From Blautia hominis (GTDB lineage: Bacteria; Bacillota; Clostridia; Lachnospirales; Lachnospiraceae): DNA of 64,000 nt. The position numbers were made by a program, and so were the translations under genes. Positions 54,320 through 64,000 of this stretch are shown here, in pieces. The notes beneath the pieces were generated by a model. That model saw nothing but the letters and a program-made list of their open reading frames with translations, searched no databases and had not been told where the DNA came from. The DNA lies in NCBI GenBank assembly GCA_002270465.1, contig NQOF01000004.1, positions 186,001 to 250,000 on the forward strand, in the 5' to 3' direction. How positions within the stretch are numbered: the stretch's first letter is position 1; each line of letters opens with the position of its first letter.

Positions 54320-55189
54320 ATGAACAGGATTGGGATTTATTTTGCCTTTTGGGAAAAAGAATGGGAGGCAGATTACTGCAGGTATATTGAAAAAGCAAAA
54401 CATTTAGGCTTTGACGTGCTGGAATTGGCAGCCGGATGCCTGCCGGATATGTCGTCCGCACAGAGGGAAAAAATCGCGGACAGGGCAAGGGACGTGGGAA
54501 TTGACCTGACTTATTGTATCGGTCTTCCGCCCCGGTATGATCTGGCAAGTGAAGATGCCGCTGTCAGAAAATCCGGAATCCGTTATGTGGGACAATTACT
54601 GAGCTGTATTAAGCAGATGGGAGGGGACACCCTGGGTGGGATCCTATACTCCTGCTGGCCCGGGGGAACGGTCACATATGATTATAAGATGAAGGCAAGA
54701 GAGAGAAGTCTTGATTCCCTGAGAGAGCTGTCCCGTATGGCAGAGGAATACGATATCAACTACTGCCTGGAGATTGTGAACCGTTATGAACAATATCTTT
54801 TGAACACAGCTAAAGAGGGCGTGGATTTTGCCCGTGAGCTGGACAGTCCGAAAATTAAGCTGCTCCTTGACAGTTTCCATATGAATATAGAGGAGGATTC
54901 CTTCCATGAAGCAATAGAGACAGCAGGGGAGCTTTTGGGGCATTTCCATATAGGGGAGTGTAACCGGAAGGTTCCCGGCAGAGGACATATGGACTGGGAT
55001 GAGATTGTCCGCGGATTAAAGGATATCAATTATCAGGGCAGGATCGTGATGGAACCTTTCGTACGTCCCGGGGGACAGGTAGGAAAGGATATTAAGATAT
55101 ATAGGGACCAGAGTGGAAATGCTTCGGACATGCGGATGGATAGCATGGCAGAAGAGGCACTGAAGTTTATCAGAGAAAAACTGAAGTAG
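54320..55189 (+). CDS. TIM-barrel sugar isomerase/epimerase (AP-endonuclease-2 fold)
   Basis: The 289-residue enzyme has metal-binding and catalytic segments in YCLEIVNRYEQYLLNT (Glu about 153), KLLLDSFHMNIEEDSF (Asp and His about 188-191), HFHIGECNRKVPGRGHMDW (about 212-230) and RIVMEPFVRPGG (Glu about 246). This is the pattern of D-tagatose/D-psicose 3-epimerases and related 3-keto-sugar enzymes. It starts 17 bp after the oxidoreductase gene. Epimerisation or beta-elimination of a keto-sugar are the main options. Confidence 0.87.
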   Translation: MNRIGIYFAFWEKEWEADYCRYIEKAKHLGFDVLELAAGCLPDMSSAQREKIADRARDVGIDLTYCIGLPPRYDLASEDAAVRKSGIRYVGQLLSCIKQMGGDTLGGILYSCWPGGTVTYDYKMKARERSLDSLRELSRMAEEYDINYCLEIVNRYEQYLLNTAKEGVDFARELDSPKIKLLLDSFHMNIEEDSFHEAIETAGELLGHFHIGECNRKVPGRGHMDWDEIVRGLKDINYQGRIVMEPFVRPGGQVGKDIKIYRDQSGNASDMRMDSMAEEALKFIREKLK

Positions 55190-55201
55190 GAGGATATCAG
55201 A

Positions 55202-56629
55202 ATGGAAAAAATTAAAGTAGGTCTTTTGACCATGTCAGACGGCAGAGAGTATCTGCATCAGGATTACATACAGTTAAATATGGATTATCAGCAGGAAATC
55301 AAGGAGGCGCTGGAGTCTACAGGTCTTTTCCAGGTGACAGCGGGGGATATGCCCCTGCACAGTAATGAGGAGGCAAAAAGGGAAGCCATGAAGCTGCAGA
55401 AAGCAGGTGTGGAGGCCACGATCCTCAATTACACAATATGGTGTTATCCCCAGTTTACCGCAGTGGCACAGAATTTTGCTCCCGGCCCGTATCTGCTGTT
55501 CTGCAACCTCCATCCCTCCGAATGCGGTATGGTGGGCATGATGGCGGCAGCAGGAACCCTGGAGCAGTTAAATGTAAAATTCCAGAAACTGTGGGGTTCG
55601 GTCAAAGAGCCGGAGGTCCTTAATAAGATGGTGGATTTCCTGAGGGCTGCGGCTGCGGTGAAGAGGTTGAAGGGAATGACTTTTGGAAACTTCGGAGGCC
55701 GTCCCCTGGGTATGTATACCGCTGTGGCCAACCTGGAACAGTGGCAGAAAGAGTTTGGGATTGACGTGGAAAATGTGGAGCAGGATGACATCATCCGCGC
55801 AGGGGAGACCGTGGCGGAGGAAAAGGTGGAGCATGCATTTACATGGTTGGAAGCAAATGTGGGCAGCATCCAGTATGACGGCATTGGCCTGACTCCGGAA
55901 AAGCTGAAACTCCAGATCCGTTCCTATTACGGCCTGCGAAAGATCATTGCGGATAAAAGTCTGGACTTTGTGGGGATCAAAGCACACGGGGACCTGACAG
56001 ACCGCTATGTTACCATGGATATCGCGGAGGCATTTCTCAATGATCCCTATGATTTTGACGGACCCAAGGAGCCGATCGTAGCTGCAACAGAATCCGATAT
56101 GGACGGTGCCCTGACCATGCAGTTGTTCAAGCTGCTCACCGGAAAACCGGTCCTCTTCGCGGATGTGCGCCACTATGACAAGGAAAATGATGTCTGGTTT
56201 TTCTCCAACTCCGGCACCCATGCCACATACTTTGCAGGGGCCTCCATGGACCCCGCAGAAAACCTGAAGCATGTGACCTTCTGCCCGGAGACCCATTACT
56301 ATCCGGCCGGCGGTGCCAGCGTACATCATTTTGCCCGCGGGGGCAGGGTGACACTTGCCAGACTTGCCAGAAAGAACGGAAAGTATGTGATGACCATCGT
56401 TCCGGCAGAGATTGTGGAATTTGAGAAGGAAAAAATGACTGCCATGGGTAATACGACAACACCTGCCTGGCCGGTGGCATTTACAAGGCTACAGGTGAGT
56501 GCGGATCAGTTCCTGGAAAAGTTCCCGTGTAATCACATCCATGGTGTATATGGTGACTGTGTGGAGGCCCTGAAACTGACAGCCAATCTTCTGAATATGG
56601 ATGTGCAGATTCTGCAGCAGGAGGTGTAA
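55202..56629 (+). CDS. L-fucose/L-arabinose isomerase family protein
   Basis: The 475-residue enzyme opens with KIKVGLLTMSDGREYLHQDY and carries TILNYTIWCYPQFTAVAQ and the C-terminal PCNHIHGVYGDCVEALKLTA. Likely metal ligands are in ATESDMDGALTMQL and the His-rich THYYPAGGASVHHFARGG. The family interconverts aldoses and ketoses. It is 12 bp after the epimerase-like gene and upstream of an FGGY kinase, so the ketose it makes would be phosphorylated. The exact sugar is not determined. Confidence 0.85.
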   Translation: MEKIKVGLLTMSDGREYLHQDYIQLNMDYQQEIKEALESTGLFQVTAGDMPLHSNEEAKREAMKLQKAGVEATILNYTIWCYPQFTAVAQNFAPGPYLLFCNLHPSECGMVGMMAAAGTLEQLNVKFQKLWGSVKEPEVLNKMVDFLRAAAAVKRLKGMTFGNFGGRPLGMYTAVANLEQWQKEFGIDVENVEQDDIIRAGETVAEEKVEHAFTWLEANVGSIQYDGIGLTPEKLKLQIRSYYGLRKIIADKSLDFVGIKAHGDLTDRYVTMDIAEAFLNDPYDFDGPKEPIVAATESDMDGALTMQLFKLLTGKPVLFADVRHYDKENDVWFFSNSGTHATYFAGASMDPAENLKHVTFCPETHYYPAGGASVHHFARGGRVTLARLARKNGKYVMTIVPAEIVEFEKEKMTAMGNTTTPAWPVAFTRLQVSADQFLEKFPCNHIHGVYGDCVEALKLTANLLNMDVQILQQEV

Positions 56630-56631
56630 AC

Positions 56632-59600
56632 GTGTACTTAGACCACAGACCGGAGAAGATGAGGGAGGAAGATTTCAAAGATCCGCCAGCCCGGTTCAGG
56701 GGAACGCCTTTCTGGGCATGGAATTGTACCCTGAAAAAGGAAGATTTGAGGAAACAGATCGGGTATTTCAAGGAAATGGGGATGGGCGGATTTCACATGC
56801 ACTGCCGTACCGGTATGAATACGGAATACTTAAGTGATGAGTTCATGGAGATGGTGGCAGACTGCAATGAGACGGCAAAGCAGAAGGATATGCTCTGCTG
56901 GCTCTATGATGAGGACAGGTACGCGTCAGGATTCGGAGGCGGGTATGTGACCAAGGATATACAGTACAGGGAGAGGTATCTTCTGTTCACCCCTGTCAGA
57001 CAGAATGGATATGAGGAGGACTGTAAAACTTTTCTGGAGAAATGCGGGCAGGGGGAGGAGCCAAAGGGATATTTTCTCATGGCATACAAGGTGCATCTGG
57101 TCCGGGGATATCTGGAAGAGTATGAGATCATAGAACACAGTGACAGCAGCGTTCCATGCGGGGACGGGGAAAAGATCTGGTACGCTTATCTGTCCGTGGA
57201 TGAGAAAACATCCTGGTGGAACAACCAAACGTATGTGAATACCCTGGATAAAAACGCTCTGGACCGGTTCATTGCGATCACCCATGAGCGGTATTTTGAG
57301 AAAGTCGGGGATGATTTCGGTAAGAGTATCCCTGCCATATTTACAGACGAACCGCAGTTCGCGGAGATGGAGAACCTGAATTTTGCGGAGGAAGAGAAAT
57401 CCGTCCGTCTGCCTTTTACGGATGATCTGGATGAGAGCTTCCGAAGGATATATAAAGATTCCCTTCTTGAACACCTGCCCGAGGTAATCTGGGAAAGAGG
57501 AAAAAATGCTGCGGCTACAGTCAGATACCGGTATATCAATCATCTGACAGACCGCTTTGTGGAGGCGTACGCGGCAAATATCGGGAATTGGTGTGAACAC
57601 CGCGGCCTTGCGCTGACAGGACATATGAAGGGGGAGGAGACGCTCCGCTCCCAGACTGTATTCACAGGGGAGACCATGAGGTCCCTGCGGCATTTCCATC
57701 TGCCGGGGCATGATGTGCTGTCGGATCAGAGGGACTATCCCACTGCAAAAATGGCACAGAGCACGGCAAGGCAGTTCGGGCGTTTTGGCGCGCTAAGTGA
57801 GACATACGGCGTGACGAACTGGGATTTTGATTTCAGAGGACATAAGATGTCAGGGGATTGGCAGGCTGCCCTGGGTATTGCGGTAAGAGTCCATCATGTG
57901 AGCTGGCTCTCCATGGAGGGGGAAGCGAAAAGGGATTACCCCGCTTCTATCAACTATCAGTCACCATGGTATAAAGAATATCCCCTCATTGAAAATTATT
58001 TTGGCCGGGTCAATGCTGCTTTGACAAGTGGGAGACCTCAGGTAAAGATCGGTGTCATACATCCCGTGGAATCTTTCTGGATGGCGTTCGGACCGTATGA
58101 TCAGACATATGAGAGACAGGAGGCTTTGGAAAACCAGTATAGAGATCTGTGTGATTGGCTTACCTTCGGGCAGATGGACTTTGACTATATCAGCGAATCC
58201 CTGCTTGCTGAGGAGACAAAGCCTGCCTTTGATGAGCAGGGATTCTGCATGGGTGAGATGCGTTATCCCGTAGTTCTTGTTCCGGGATGCATCACCCTTA
58301 GGGAAACTACCGTGGACCGTCTTCTGGATTTTGCCGGAAACAAAGGAAAAGTGGTGATCCTGGGACAGCTTCCTGTCTGCATAGATGGGGTATTCTCGGA
58401 AAAAATTAGGGAACTTGCCCAAAAGTGTGAGATCCTCACTTTCGAGAAGGGGGCACTCCTGAAATGCCTGGAACCTTGGCGTGACGTAGATGTACTTCTG
58501 GACAGCGGCGGAAGGGCTGACAACCTGGTCTATCAGATGAGACAGGATGAGGACGGGAAATGGTTGTTTCTGGCACACGGATATGAGAAGGTGCGGGACA
58601 CGTTCTGGAGTATGGTGGACTGTGAGGACTACCCTTATGTGGAGAATATACATCTGCGGATACAGGGAGAATATGACCTGACGGTTTACGATGCCCTGAC
58701 AGGAGATACCAAAAAGCCGGAATATACACACAGGGATGGCCAGACCAGGGTTGTGTGGGGGCTGAGAGTCCATGACAGCCTGCTTATGAGGCTGATCCCG
58801 GCTGTACAGTCCCGGTACGGCAGGGAAACGATAGCAGATAAAAAAGAACCAGCCTGCAGGATCCGGCTTTCGCAGCCTTTGGAGGTCATCCGCGAGGAAC
58901 CCAATGTGTTGCTTCTTGACAAAGCAGCATACAGGATTGACCGGGAACCATGGCAGCCGGAGGAGGATATCCTGAAGCTGGACAATATCTGCCGCAGACG
59001 TTTTGGTTATCCGCCCAAAGAGGAGGCAGGAGCACAGCCCTGGACCATAAAAGAGGAAAAGGGATTTCCGAATGTACTCTCTCTTCGGTTTGACATTGTT
59101 TCCGGCATTGACACATCTGCCAGCCTGGCACTGGAAAGCCGGGATGTGACCGAAATATATGTGAATGGCAGTCTGGTGGAAGAAAAAGCCTCCGGCTGGT
59201 TTGTGGATGAAGCCATTGAGGTGGTCAGGATTCCTCCGCTTCACAGGGGAAACAACACCATAGAGCTTAAAATTCCATACGGTGAAAAAGCAAATGTGGA
59301 AAACTGTTATCTTCTGGGAGATTTCGGGGTGGAGGTGTATGGTAAAGAAAAACGGATAACTGCCGCTTGGGAAAAAATTGTCTTTGGGGATCTGACGCGG
59401 CAGGGAATGCCTTTTTACGGGGGCAATCTCACTTACCGATGCAGATTTTGGGCACCGGGCGGCCATATACGGCTGAGAGCCCAGTATTTCAGCGGTCCTC
59501 TTCTTGGTGTTGCAATGGATCATGAACGTGTGGGCAGTATTGCGTTTGCCCCCTATGAGGTGGATTTGGGCCATCCGGAGAAAGGGGAGCATCTGCTGGA

Positions 59601-59799
59601 GATCACAGCATTTGGCAACCGTTACCACACCTTTGGACAGCTTCACAACTGTGACAAGGATTATTCTTGGTTTGCCTCCTGTTCCTGGAGGACAAAAAAC
59701 GACCGCTGGAGTGATGAGTATATGCTGAAGGAACTGGGAGTCACGGTGACTCCGGAGCTGTTGTGTGAGGAAACATTTCCGGATGCAGAAAGAGGATGA
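56632..59799 (+). CDS. GH106-like glycoside hydrolase (alpha-L-rhamnosidase-related)
   Basis: The 1055-residue protein has no signal peptide. The N-terminal motif PARFRGTPFWAWNCTLKKED then GMGGFHMHCRTGMNTEYL (about residues 22-68) is characteristic of GH106-related enzymes. Likely catalytic acids are among the Glu/Asp residues in AIFTDEPQF (about 235-243) and LTGHMKGEE. A central glutamine-amidotransferase-like alpha/beta region and a C-terminal galactose-binding-like beta-domain (about 870-950) follow. It uses a GTG start after AGGAGGTG. Intracellular location implies the substrate enters as an oligosaccharide or glycoside. Substrate uncertain. Confidence 0.65.
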   Translation: MYLDHRPEKMREEDFKDPPARFRGTPFWAWNCTLKKEDLRKQIGYFKEMGMGGFHMHCRTGMNTEYLSDEFMEMVADCNETAKQKDMLCWLYDEDRYASGFGGGYVTKDIQYRERYLLFTPVRQNGYEEDCKTFLEKCGQGEEPKGYFLMAYKVHLVRGYLEEYEIIEHSDSSVPCGDGEKIWYAYLSVDEKTSWWNNQTYVNTLDKNALDRFIAITHERYFEKVGDDFGKSIPAIFTDEPQFAEMENLNFAEEEKSVRLPFTDDLDESFRRIYKDSLLEHLPEVIWERGKNAAATVRYRYINHLTDRFVEAYAANIGNWCEHRGLALTGHMKGEETLRSQTVFTGETMRSLRHFHLPGHDVLSDQRDYPTAKMAQSTARQFGRFGALSETYGVTNWDFDFRGHKMSGDWQAALGIAVRVHHVSWLSMEGEAKRDYPASINYQSPWYKEYPLIENYFGRVNAALTSGRPQVKIGVIHPVESFWMAFGPYDQTYERQEALENQYRDLCDWLTFGQMDFDYISESLLAEETKPAFDEQGFCMGEMRYPVVLVPGCITLRETTVDRLLDFAGNKGKVVILGQLPVCIDGVFSEKIRELAQKCEILTFEKGALLKCLEPWRDVDVLLDSGGRADNLVYQMRQDEDGKWLFLAHGYEKVRDTFWSMVDCEDYPYVENIHLRIQGEYDLTVYDALTGDTKKPEYTHRDGQTRVVWGLRVHDSLLMRLIPAVQSRYGRETIADKKEPACRIRLSQPLEVIREEPNVLLLDKAAYRIDREPWQPEEDILKLDNICRRRFGYPPKEEAGAQPWTIKEEKGFPNVLSLRFDIVSGIDTSASLALESRDVTEIYVNGSLVEEKASGWFVDEAIEVVRIPPLHRGNNTIELKIPYGEKANVENCYLLGDFGVEVYGKEKRITAAWEKIVFGDLTRQGMPFYGGNLTYRCRFWAPGGHIRLRAQYFSGPLLGVAMDHERVGSIAFAPYEVDLGHPEKGEHLLEITAFGNRYHTFGQLHNCDKDYSWFASCSWRTKNDRWSDEYMLKELGVTVTPELLCEETFPDAERG

Positions 59800-59802
59800 C
59801 AT

Positions 59803-61308
59803 ATGAAATTACAGTATGCAGCCGGAATAGATATCGGAACCCAGGGAACTAAGGCCGCTCTTTTTTCTCTGGATGGAAGGAAAGTGTCCGAGACATTTGA
59901 AAGATCTCGTCTCATTTACGGGGGACCGGGAGAGGTGTGCCAGAATGCCGGCGACATTTACGGTTCTGTTTTAAGGACTGTGAGCGGACTGATGAAAAAA
60001 GCCAACGTTCCGCCGGAACAGGTGGCAGCCATTGGGATTGATGGGCAGATGGCCGGCATCATGGCTGTGGATTCGTATTTTGAGGCAGTGGGTCCCTATG
60101 ATTCCTGGCTGGATACCCGGTGTGAACCCCATATCAATAAAATGAAAGATAAGGCGGGAGATGAGGTAGTCCGCCGCACAGGAGGCCAGATCACCTATGC
60201 ACATGGTCCAAAAATCCTCTGGAGGAAGGCGGAGAGACAGGCGGAATATGAGAAAATTGCCAAATTCGTTCTGCCAGGGGTGTATGTGGCAGGTAAATTA
60301 TGCGGCCTGAAGGCCGAGGACGCCTGGATCGACTATACCCACCTGCATTTTTCCGGATTTGCGGACAACCGGAGGAAACAATGGGACCAGGGGCTGCTCT
60401 CTGAATTCGGCATCGGGAAAGAGAGGATGCCTGAAATCGTAAGCCCGTGGAAGATCGTGGGCAGGCTGACAGAGCAGGCGGCAAAGGCCTGCGGTCTGAC
60501 CCCGGAGACCAAAGTGGCTGCCGGGTGCGGAGATTCGGCTGCCTCCGCATTGGGAGCGGGAATTGTTGAGAAAGATATGATCTATGATGTGGCAGGGACA
60601 GCTTCTATTTTCTCCTGCAGTACAGACCGTTTTACACCGGATCTGGAGTCTGAGACCCTATTGTTTTCCCGTTCTGTGATCGACGGGCTTTACGCACCCC
60701 TGGCCTATATCGGGGGCGGCGGGCTGTGTCTGAAATGGTTTCTGGAACAGAACGGAAAGGACTATGCGTATTGGAATGAACAGGCAGAAAAACTGGAGGC
60801 AGGCTGCGGGGGATTGTACTTTGTACCACATTTTTCAGGCCGCACCTGTCCCAATGATCCCCGTGTGAGAGGGGCTTACTGGGGGCTTTCCTTTCAGCAT
60901 ACCGCAGCCCATATGTACCGCAGCATTATGGAGAGTATTGCTTGTGAATATGCATACTATTTTTCCATATTGAAGAGGCAGAATCCCGGGATATCCCCCA
61001 AATATATTTACGGTGCGGGGGGAGGCGCCAGGAGCAGGATCTTCTGTCAGATAAAAGCAGATGCCCTCGGAGTTCCTTACCGGCCTCTGAGAGAGGCAGA
61101 TACGGCGGTATATGCCAGCGCCATGCTGGCAGCTTACGGCGTGGGAATCATTGATGACCTGAAAGCTGCCATGAAACCGTCCCTGGGAGAGGAAACGGTT
61201 CTTCCGGACAAAGACAGATATGAGATTTACCGGAAAAAGAAAAAAAATTATGTAAATTTATTGGAAACCCTGGGTACTTTCGGGGGAGAGATAAGAAGAG
61301 GAGAATAA
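59803..61308 (+). CDS. FGGY-family carbohydrate kinase
   Basis: The 501-residue kinase has the phosphate-binding [18 protein letters not shown] (about residues 7-24), the sugar-site Asp/Gln in GIDGQMAGI, and [10 protein letters not shown] with DVAGTASIF for the ATP site. Near the C-terminus are [18 protein letters not shown] and [15 protein letters not shown]. The family phosphorylates ketoses and polyols. It starts 3 bp after the glycosidase stop. Xylulose, rhamnulose, fuculose or a rarer ketose could be the substrate. Confidence 0.9.
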   Translation: MKLQYAAGIDIGTQGTKAALFSLDGRKVSETFERSRLIYGGPGEVCQNAGDIYGSVLRTVSGLMKKANVPPEQVAAIGIDGQMAGIMAVDSYFEAVGPYDSWLDTRCEPHINKMKDKAGDEVVRRTGGQITYAHGPKILWRKAERQAEYEKIAKFVLPGVYVAGKLCGLKAEDAWIDYTHLHFSGFADNRRKQWDQGLLSEFGIGKERMPEIVSPWKIVGRLTEQAAKACGLTPETKVAAGCGDSAASALGAGIVEKDMIYDVAGTASIFSCSTDRFTPDLESETLLFSRSVIDGLYAPLAYIGGGGLCLKWFLEQNGKDYAYWNEQAEKLEAGCGGLYFVPHFSGRTCPNDPRVRGAYWGLSFQHTAAHMYRSIMESIACEYAYYFSILKRQNPGISPKYIYGAGGGARSRIFCQIKADALGVPYRPLREADTAVYASAMLAAYGVGIIDDLKAAMKPSLGEETVLPDKDRYEIYRKKKKNYVNLLETLGTFGGEIRRGE

Positions 61309-61309
61309 C

Positions 61310-62005
61310 ATGAACAGTAATCTTACACCACAGAAAATTGCGAAAATGATCGACCAGACACTGCTGAAAGCCTATGTGAGCGATGAGGATTTCCGGGCGT
61401 TTTGTGAGGAGAGCGCAGCCTATGATTTTAAGATGGTAGCCATCAATTCAGCGCCGGTAAAAAAATGCAGGGAATTCCTGGGCGGCAGTGATGTGCATGT
61501 GGGGGCAGCCATAAGCTTTCCTTTGGGGCAGACCACCATCGAGACAAAGGTATTTGAGACAGAGACAGCGATCCGTGAAGGCGCGGACGAGATTGACTAT
61601 GTGGTAAATATCGTGGAGCTGAAAAACAGAAATCTGGATCATATCCGCAGAGAAATGAAAAGTATTGTGGAGATCTGCCGGAAAGCGGGAGTGATTTCCA
61701 AAGTTATCTTTGAGAACTGTTACCTGACCCGGGAGGAGAAAGAGATCCTGTGCGGGATCGCCCTGGAGGTAAAACCGGATTTTATCAAGACTTCTACCGG
61801 ATTCGGAACAGGTGGGGCTACAGCGGAGGATGTGCGTTTAATGAAATCCCTGGTTGGAGATGAAATCAAGGTAAAAGCAGCAGGGGGAATCCGGGACCTG
61901 GACACTGCCCTTGCTATGATCGAAGCGGGAGCAGAGCGGATCGGCACCAGCGCCGGTGTGAAAATTGTGGAGGAGCTCAGAGAACGGCTGGCAGCAGAGA
62001 GCTGA
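61310..62005 (+). CDS. deoC: Deoxyribose-phosphate aldolase
   Basis: The 231-residue class I aldolase cleaves 2-deoxyribose 5-phosphate to glyceraldehyde 3-phosphate and acetaldehyde. Schiff-base Lys is in [12 protein letters not shown] (about residue 185), the second active-site Lys in [11 protein letters not shown] (about 130), and the catalytic Asp in [10 protein letters not shown] (about 92). The usual N-terminal DHTLL reads DQTLL. It starts 1 bp after the kinase stop, inside a glycoside operon rather than with nucleoside genes, so it may act on a deoxy-sugar phosphate from this pathway. Confidence 0.93.
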   Translation: MNSNLTPQKIAKMIDQTLLKAYVSDEDFRAFCEESAAYDFKMVAINSAPVKKCREFLGGSDVHVGAAISFPLGQTTIETKVFETETAIREGADEIDYVVNIVELKNRNLDHIRREMKSIVEICRKAGVISKVIFENCYLTREEKEILCGIALEVKPDFIKTSTGFGTGGATAEDVRLMKSLVGDEIKVKAAGGIRDLDTALAMIEAGAERIGTSAGVKIVEELRERLAAES

Positions 62006-62019
62006 GAGGAGGAAATTTT

Positions 62020-64000
62020 ATGACACAGAGGCTGGGAATCAGAAAATCCCTGGACGAGCTGGAGAGAGAAGCATGGGCACCGAAACCTTCCATGCTGGAA
62101 ACGCCTGCTGTTATGGTAAAACTGGATACAGACGGGAAAATGATCATAAGTGACAGCAGAAGCCGTGTTTCTCTAAACGGCATCTGGCAGATGGTCTGGG
62201 ATGGGACGGAAGCCGAAAGACTGGATCTGTCTGTGCCTTGGGAAGACAGTATACCGGCAAATGTTCCCTGCAGTGTACATACCGCCCTTTATGAGGCCGG
62301 CATCATTCCGGACCCAACGGTTGGCTTGAACGATAAGACCGCCAGGGAGTACAGCTACAAGACATGGTGGCTGAAAAAGGAATTTTTGTGGGAGGACGGC
62401 TGCAAGGCAGACCGGTTGTTTTTTGAGGGCATCTGCCATTATGGAAAGGTGTGGTTGAACGGTCATTATCTGGGGGAACACAAGGGGATGTTTGGCCGTC
62501 CGGTGTTTGACGCTGCTCCGTATTTGCAGAGGAAAAACACATTGATCGTGAAGATAGAAAATTCTCCGGCCCGTCCCCAGCCCATGTCCGAATATATGGA
62601 CAATGACGAGGGATGGCATGACGGTGTTGTCATCAACTGCGTGTATGGGTGGCACTATGCCTGCCTTCCAAGCAGGGGCATCTGGGCACCGGCAGGACTG
62701 GAGGAAAAGGAACCTGCCTGTTACAGTGAAAAACCTCTGGTGTCCTGTGGGGATACCCATGAGGGGATTGTGGATATCTGCTTGAAAATCCATGGAAAAT
62801 GTGGAAAAACTATGATATCCGGTGTGGTGGAGGGCAAAAACCATGACGGAAAAGGCGGGAGCTTTTCTTATGAGGCAGAACTTACGCGGGAGGAACAGGT
62901 TGTCCATCTGCGGACCCGGATAGAGGAGCCAAAGCTCTGGTGGCCGGTCAATATGGGGGAACAGAATCTCTACACACTTCGTCTGTCTGTGAAAACAGAA
63001 CAAGGGGATGCGCAGTATTTTGACACCACATTTGGTATGCGGACCATAGAGATGGGGCCGCTTCCGGGAGGCCCTTATGAGGATAAGCATAACTGGACAT
63101 TTATCGTTAACGGCCGTCCCACATTTATAAAGGGAACCAACTGGTGCACCCTGGATGTGCTTCTGCGGTTTGACAGGAATCTGTATCACAGATTTTTAAG
63201 CCTTGCCAAGGACCAGAATATACAGCTTCTCAGGGCATGGGGCGGCGGTATGCCGGAGTCTGATATATTCTATGATTTATGTGATGAGCTGGGGATCATG
63301 GTAATGCAGGAATGGCCCACCTGCTGGGACAGCCAGAAAGACCAGCCCTTTGGGGAGCTGGAGGAGACGGTATTGGTACATATGCCCCGCCTGCGCAACC
63401 ATCCGTCCCTGATCATGTGGTGCGGCGGAAATGAATCGGCCAGGGCTGACGGGGAGGCTATGGATATGATGGCGCGCTATGCGTTTGAACTTGACGGAAG
63501 CAGAGGATTTCACAGGACCTCACCCTGGGGCGGCGCACTGCACAACTACTCCACGTACTGGGATATGCAGGATATTGATGTGAGTCTTAATCTGAGATCA
63601 CATTTTATGGGGGAATTTGGCATGGCCTCTGCACCCAATCACAGGAGCGTGCTGAGATACGTTCCGGCAGAGGAGGCAGAACAGTGGCCGCCCAGCCGTT
63701 TTGGCTCCTTCGGGCATCACACACCCCGGTTCAATCAGCTTGAACCTGACGATATGGCACATCTTGGAAAACGTGTCCCTGAGTTCTGTGCAGGGGATAC
63801 GATGGAGAGTTTTATCTGGGGGACACAGATGGCTCAGGCCACGGCTGTCCGCCACACACTGGAAGCTTACCGATGCAGGTGGCCCGAATCCACGGGTATC
63901 TGCTATTACAAACTGACAGATGTGTACCCGGCCTGCTCCTGGTCCACCATCGACTATTACGGTGTGCCTAAGTTATCTTATTATGCCATTAAGGACAGCT
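62020..64000 (+). CDS. Glycoside hydrolase family 2, beta-mannosidase-like (3' end cut off)
   Basis: An open frame of 660 codons runs to the right edge. The N-terminus has LNGIWQMVWDG and the sugar-binding jelly-roll (about 45-220: VPCSVHTALYEAGIIPDP, YSYKTWWLKKEF). An Ig-like domain follows and then the TIM barrel: LLRAWGGGMPESDIFYDLCD (about 405-424), VMQEWPTCW, and acid/base Glu in MWCGGNESA (about 473). GEFGMAS marks the next conserved strand. Beta-mannosidase-like GH2 enzymes have this order and no signal peptide. It starts 15 bp after deoC with a GAGAGGAGG site. A few hundred C-terminal residues are probably missing. Confidence 0.88.
   Translation, partial: MTQRLGIRKSLDELEREAWAPKPSMLETPAVMVKLDTDGKMIISDSRSRVSLNGIWQMVWDGTEAERLDLSVPWEDSIPANVPCSVHTALYEAGIIPDPTVGLNDKTAREYSYKTWWLKKEFLWEDGCKADRLFFEGICHYGKVWLNGHYLGEHKGMFGRPVFDAAPYLQRKNTLIVKIENSPARPQPMSEYMDNDEGWHDGVVINCVYGWHYACLPSRGIWAPAGLEEKEPACYSEKPLVSCGDTHEGIVDICLKIHGKCGKTMISGVVEGKNHDGKGGSFSYEAELTREEQVVHLRTRIEEPKLWWPVNMGEQNLYTLRLSVKTEQGDAQYFDTTFGMRTIEMGPLPGGPYEDKHNWTFIVNGRPTFIKGTNWCTLDVLLRFDRNLYHRFLSLAKDQNIQLLRAWGGGMPESDIFYDLCDELGIMVMQEWPTCWDSQKDQPFGELEETVLVHMPRLRNHPSLIMWCGGNESARADGEAMDMMARYAFELDGSRGFHRTSPWGGALHNYSTYWDMQDIDVSLNLRSHFMGEFGMASAPNHRSVLRYVPAEEAEQWPPSRFGSFGHHTPRFNQLEPDDMAHLGKRVPEFCAGDTMESFIWGTQMAQATAVRHTLEAYRCRWPESTGICYYKLTDVYPACSWSTIDYYGVPKLSYYAIKDS

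Noticed and set aside
57961-59802. 613-codon minus-strand open frame
   Set aside because: It is antisense to the GH106-like gene, with no ribosome site and no recognisable domain.

Overview
The window reads as a chromosomal segment of a low-to-mid G+C Gram-positive gut anaerobe of the Lachnospiraceae, most likely Blautia or a close relative. This is an inference from strong AGGAGG-type ribosome sites, Gram-positive surface anchoring (sortase, LPXTG-like signal, lipobox), ECF transport, LplB/YtcP plus YesM/YesN sugar-uptake modules, Rpn-family nucleases, and small extragenic elements ending in GTAACTGTTCAGTA. No rRNA, tRNA, CRISPR array or complete insertion sequence was seen.

Layout. 1-9.5 kb holds housekeeping genes: the start of a ribosomal protein S1-type gene (minus strand), a CBS-type family II pyrophosphatase, a GH31 glycosidase, a flavin reductase, a shikimate kinase-like protein, murA, an AraC regulator and a leucine-rich-repeat protein. 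They are separated by palindromic repeats, including a perfect 48-bp inverted repeat at 633-834.

9.7-28.8 kb is the most interesting part: an apparent corrinoid (vitamin B12-type) capture, import and remodelling locus. A strong promoter leads into two tandem cobalamin-riboswitch-like leaders. The genes that follow are: a small secreted DUF4430-like protein; a 1746-residue wall-anchored protein with an alpha/alpha-barrel; a 1350-residue membrane-anchored protein with DUF4430, Ig-like and alpha/alpha-barrel domains; a DUF4430 lipoprotein; EcfT; a double-ATPase EcfA; an S component; a class B sortase; and CbiZ, the amidohydrolase that strips corrinoid tails. A further promoter and cobalamin riboswitch precede a DUF2284 metal-binding protein. 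The alpha/alpha barrel and the DUF4430 fold are the two domains of animal intrinsic factor and transcobalamin, so the locus looks like a Gram-positive surface relay for corrinoids.

29.3-38.2 kb is a sugar-acid (hexonate) catabolic region: LarA-family racemase, zinc alcohol dehydrogenase, two GntR/FCD regulators, GntP permease, IlvD/Edd dehydratase and an SDR. Three of its promoter regions share the motif ACGTRTGAYGTC, a probable common operator. 38.2-39.7 kb is metK with a SAM riboswitch. 40-45.5 kb carries an XRE regulator, a DUF234-type ATPase, an OmpR-type two-component system and an Rpn-family nuclease.

45.8-64 kb is a glycoside-utilisation locus: two ABC permeases and a substrate-binding lipoprotein, a YesM/YesN pair on the opposite strand, then a tightly packed operon of Gfo/Idh/MocA oxidoreductase, TIM-barrel epimerase/lyase, fucose-isomerase-like enzyme, GH106-like glycosidase, FGGY kinase, DeoC aldolase and a GH2 beta-mannosidase-like enzyme cut off by the window edge.
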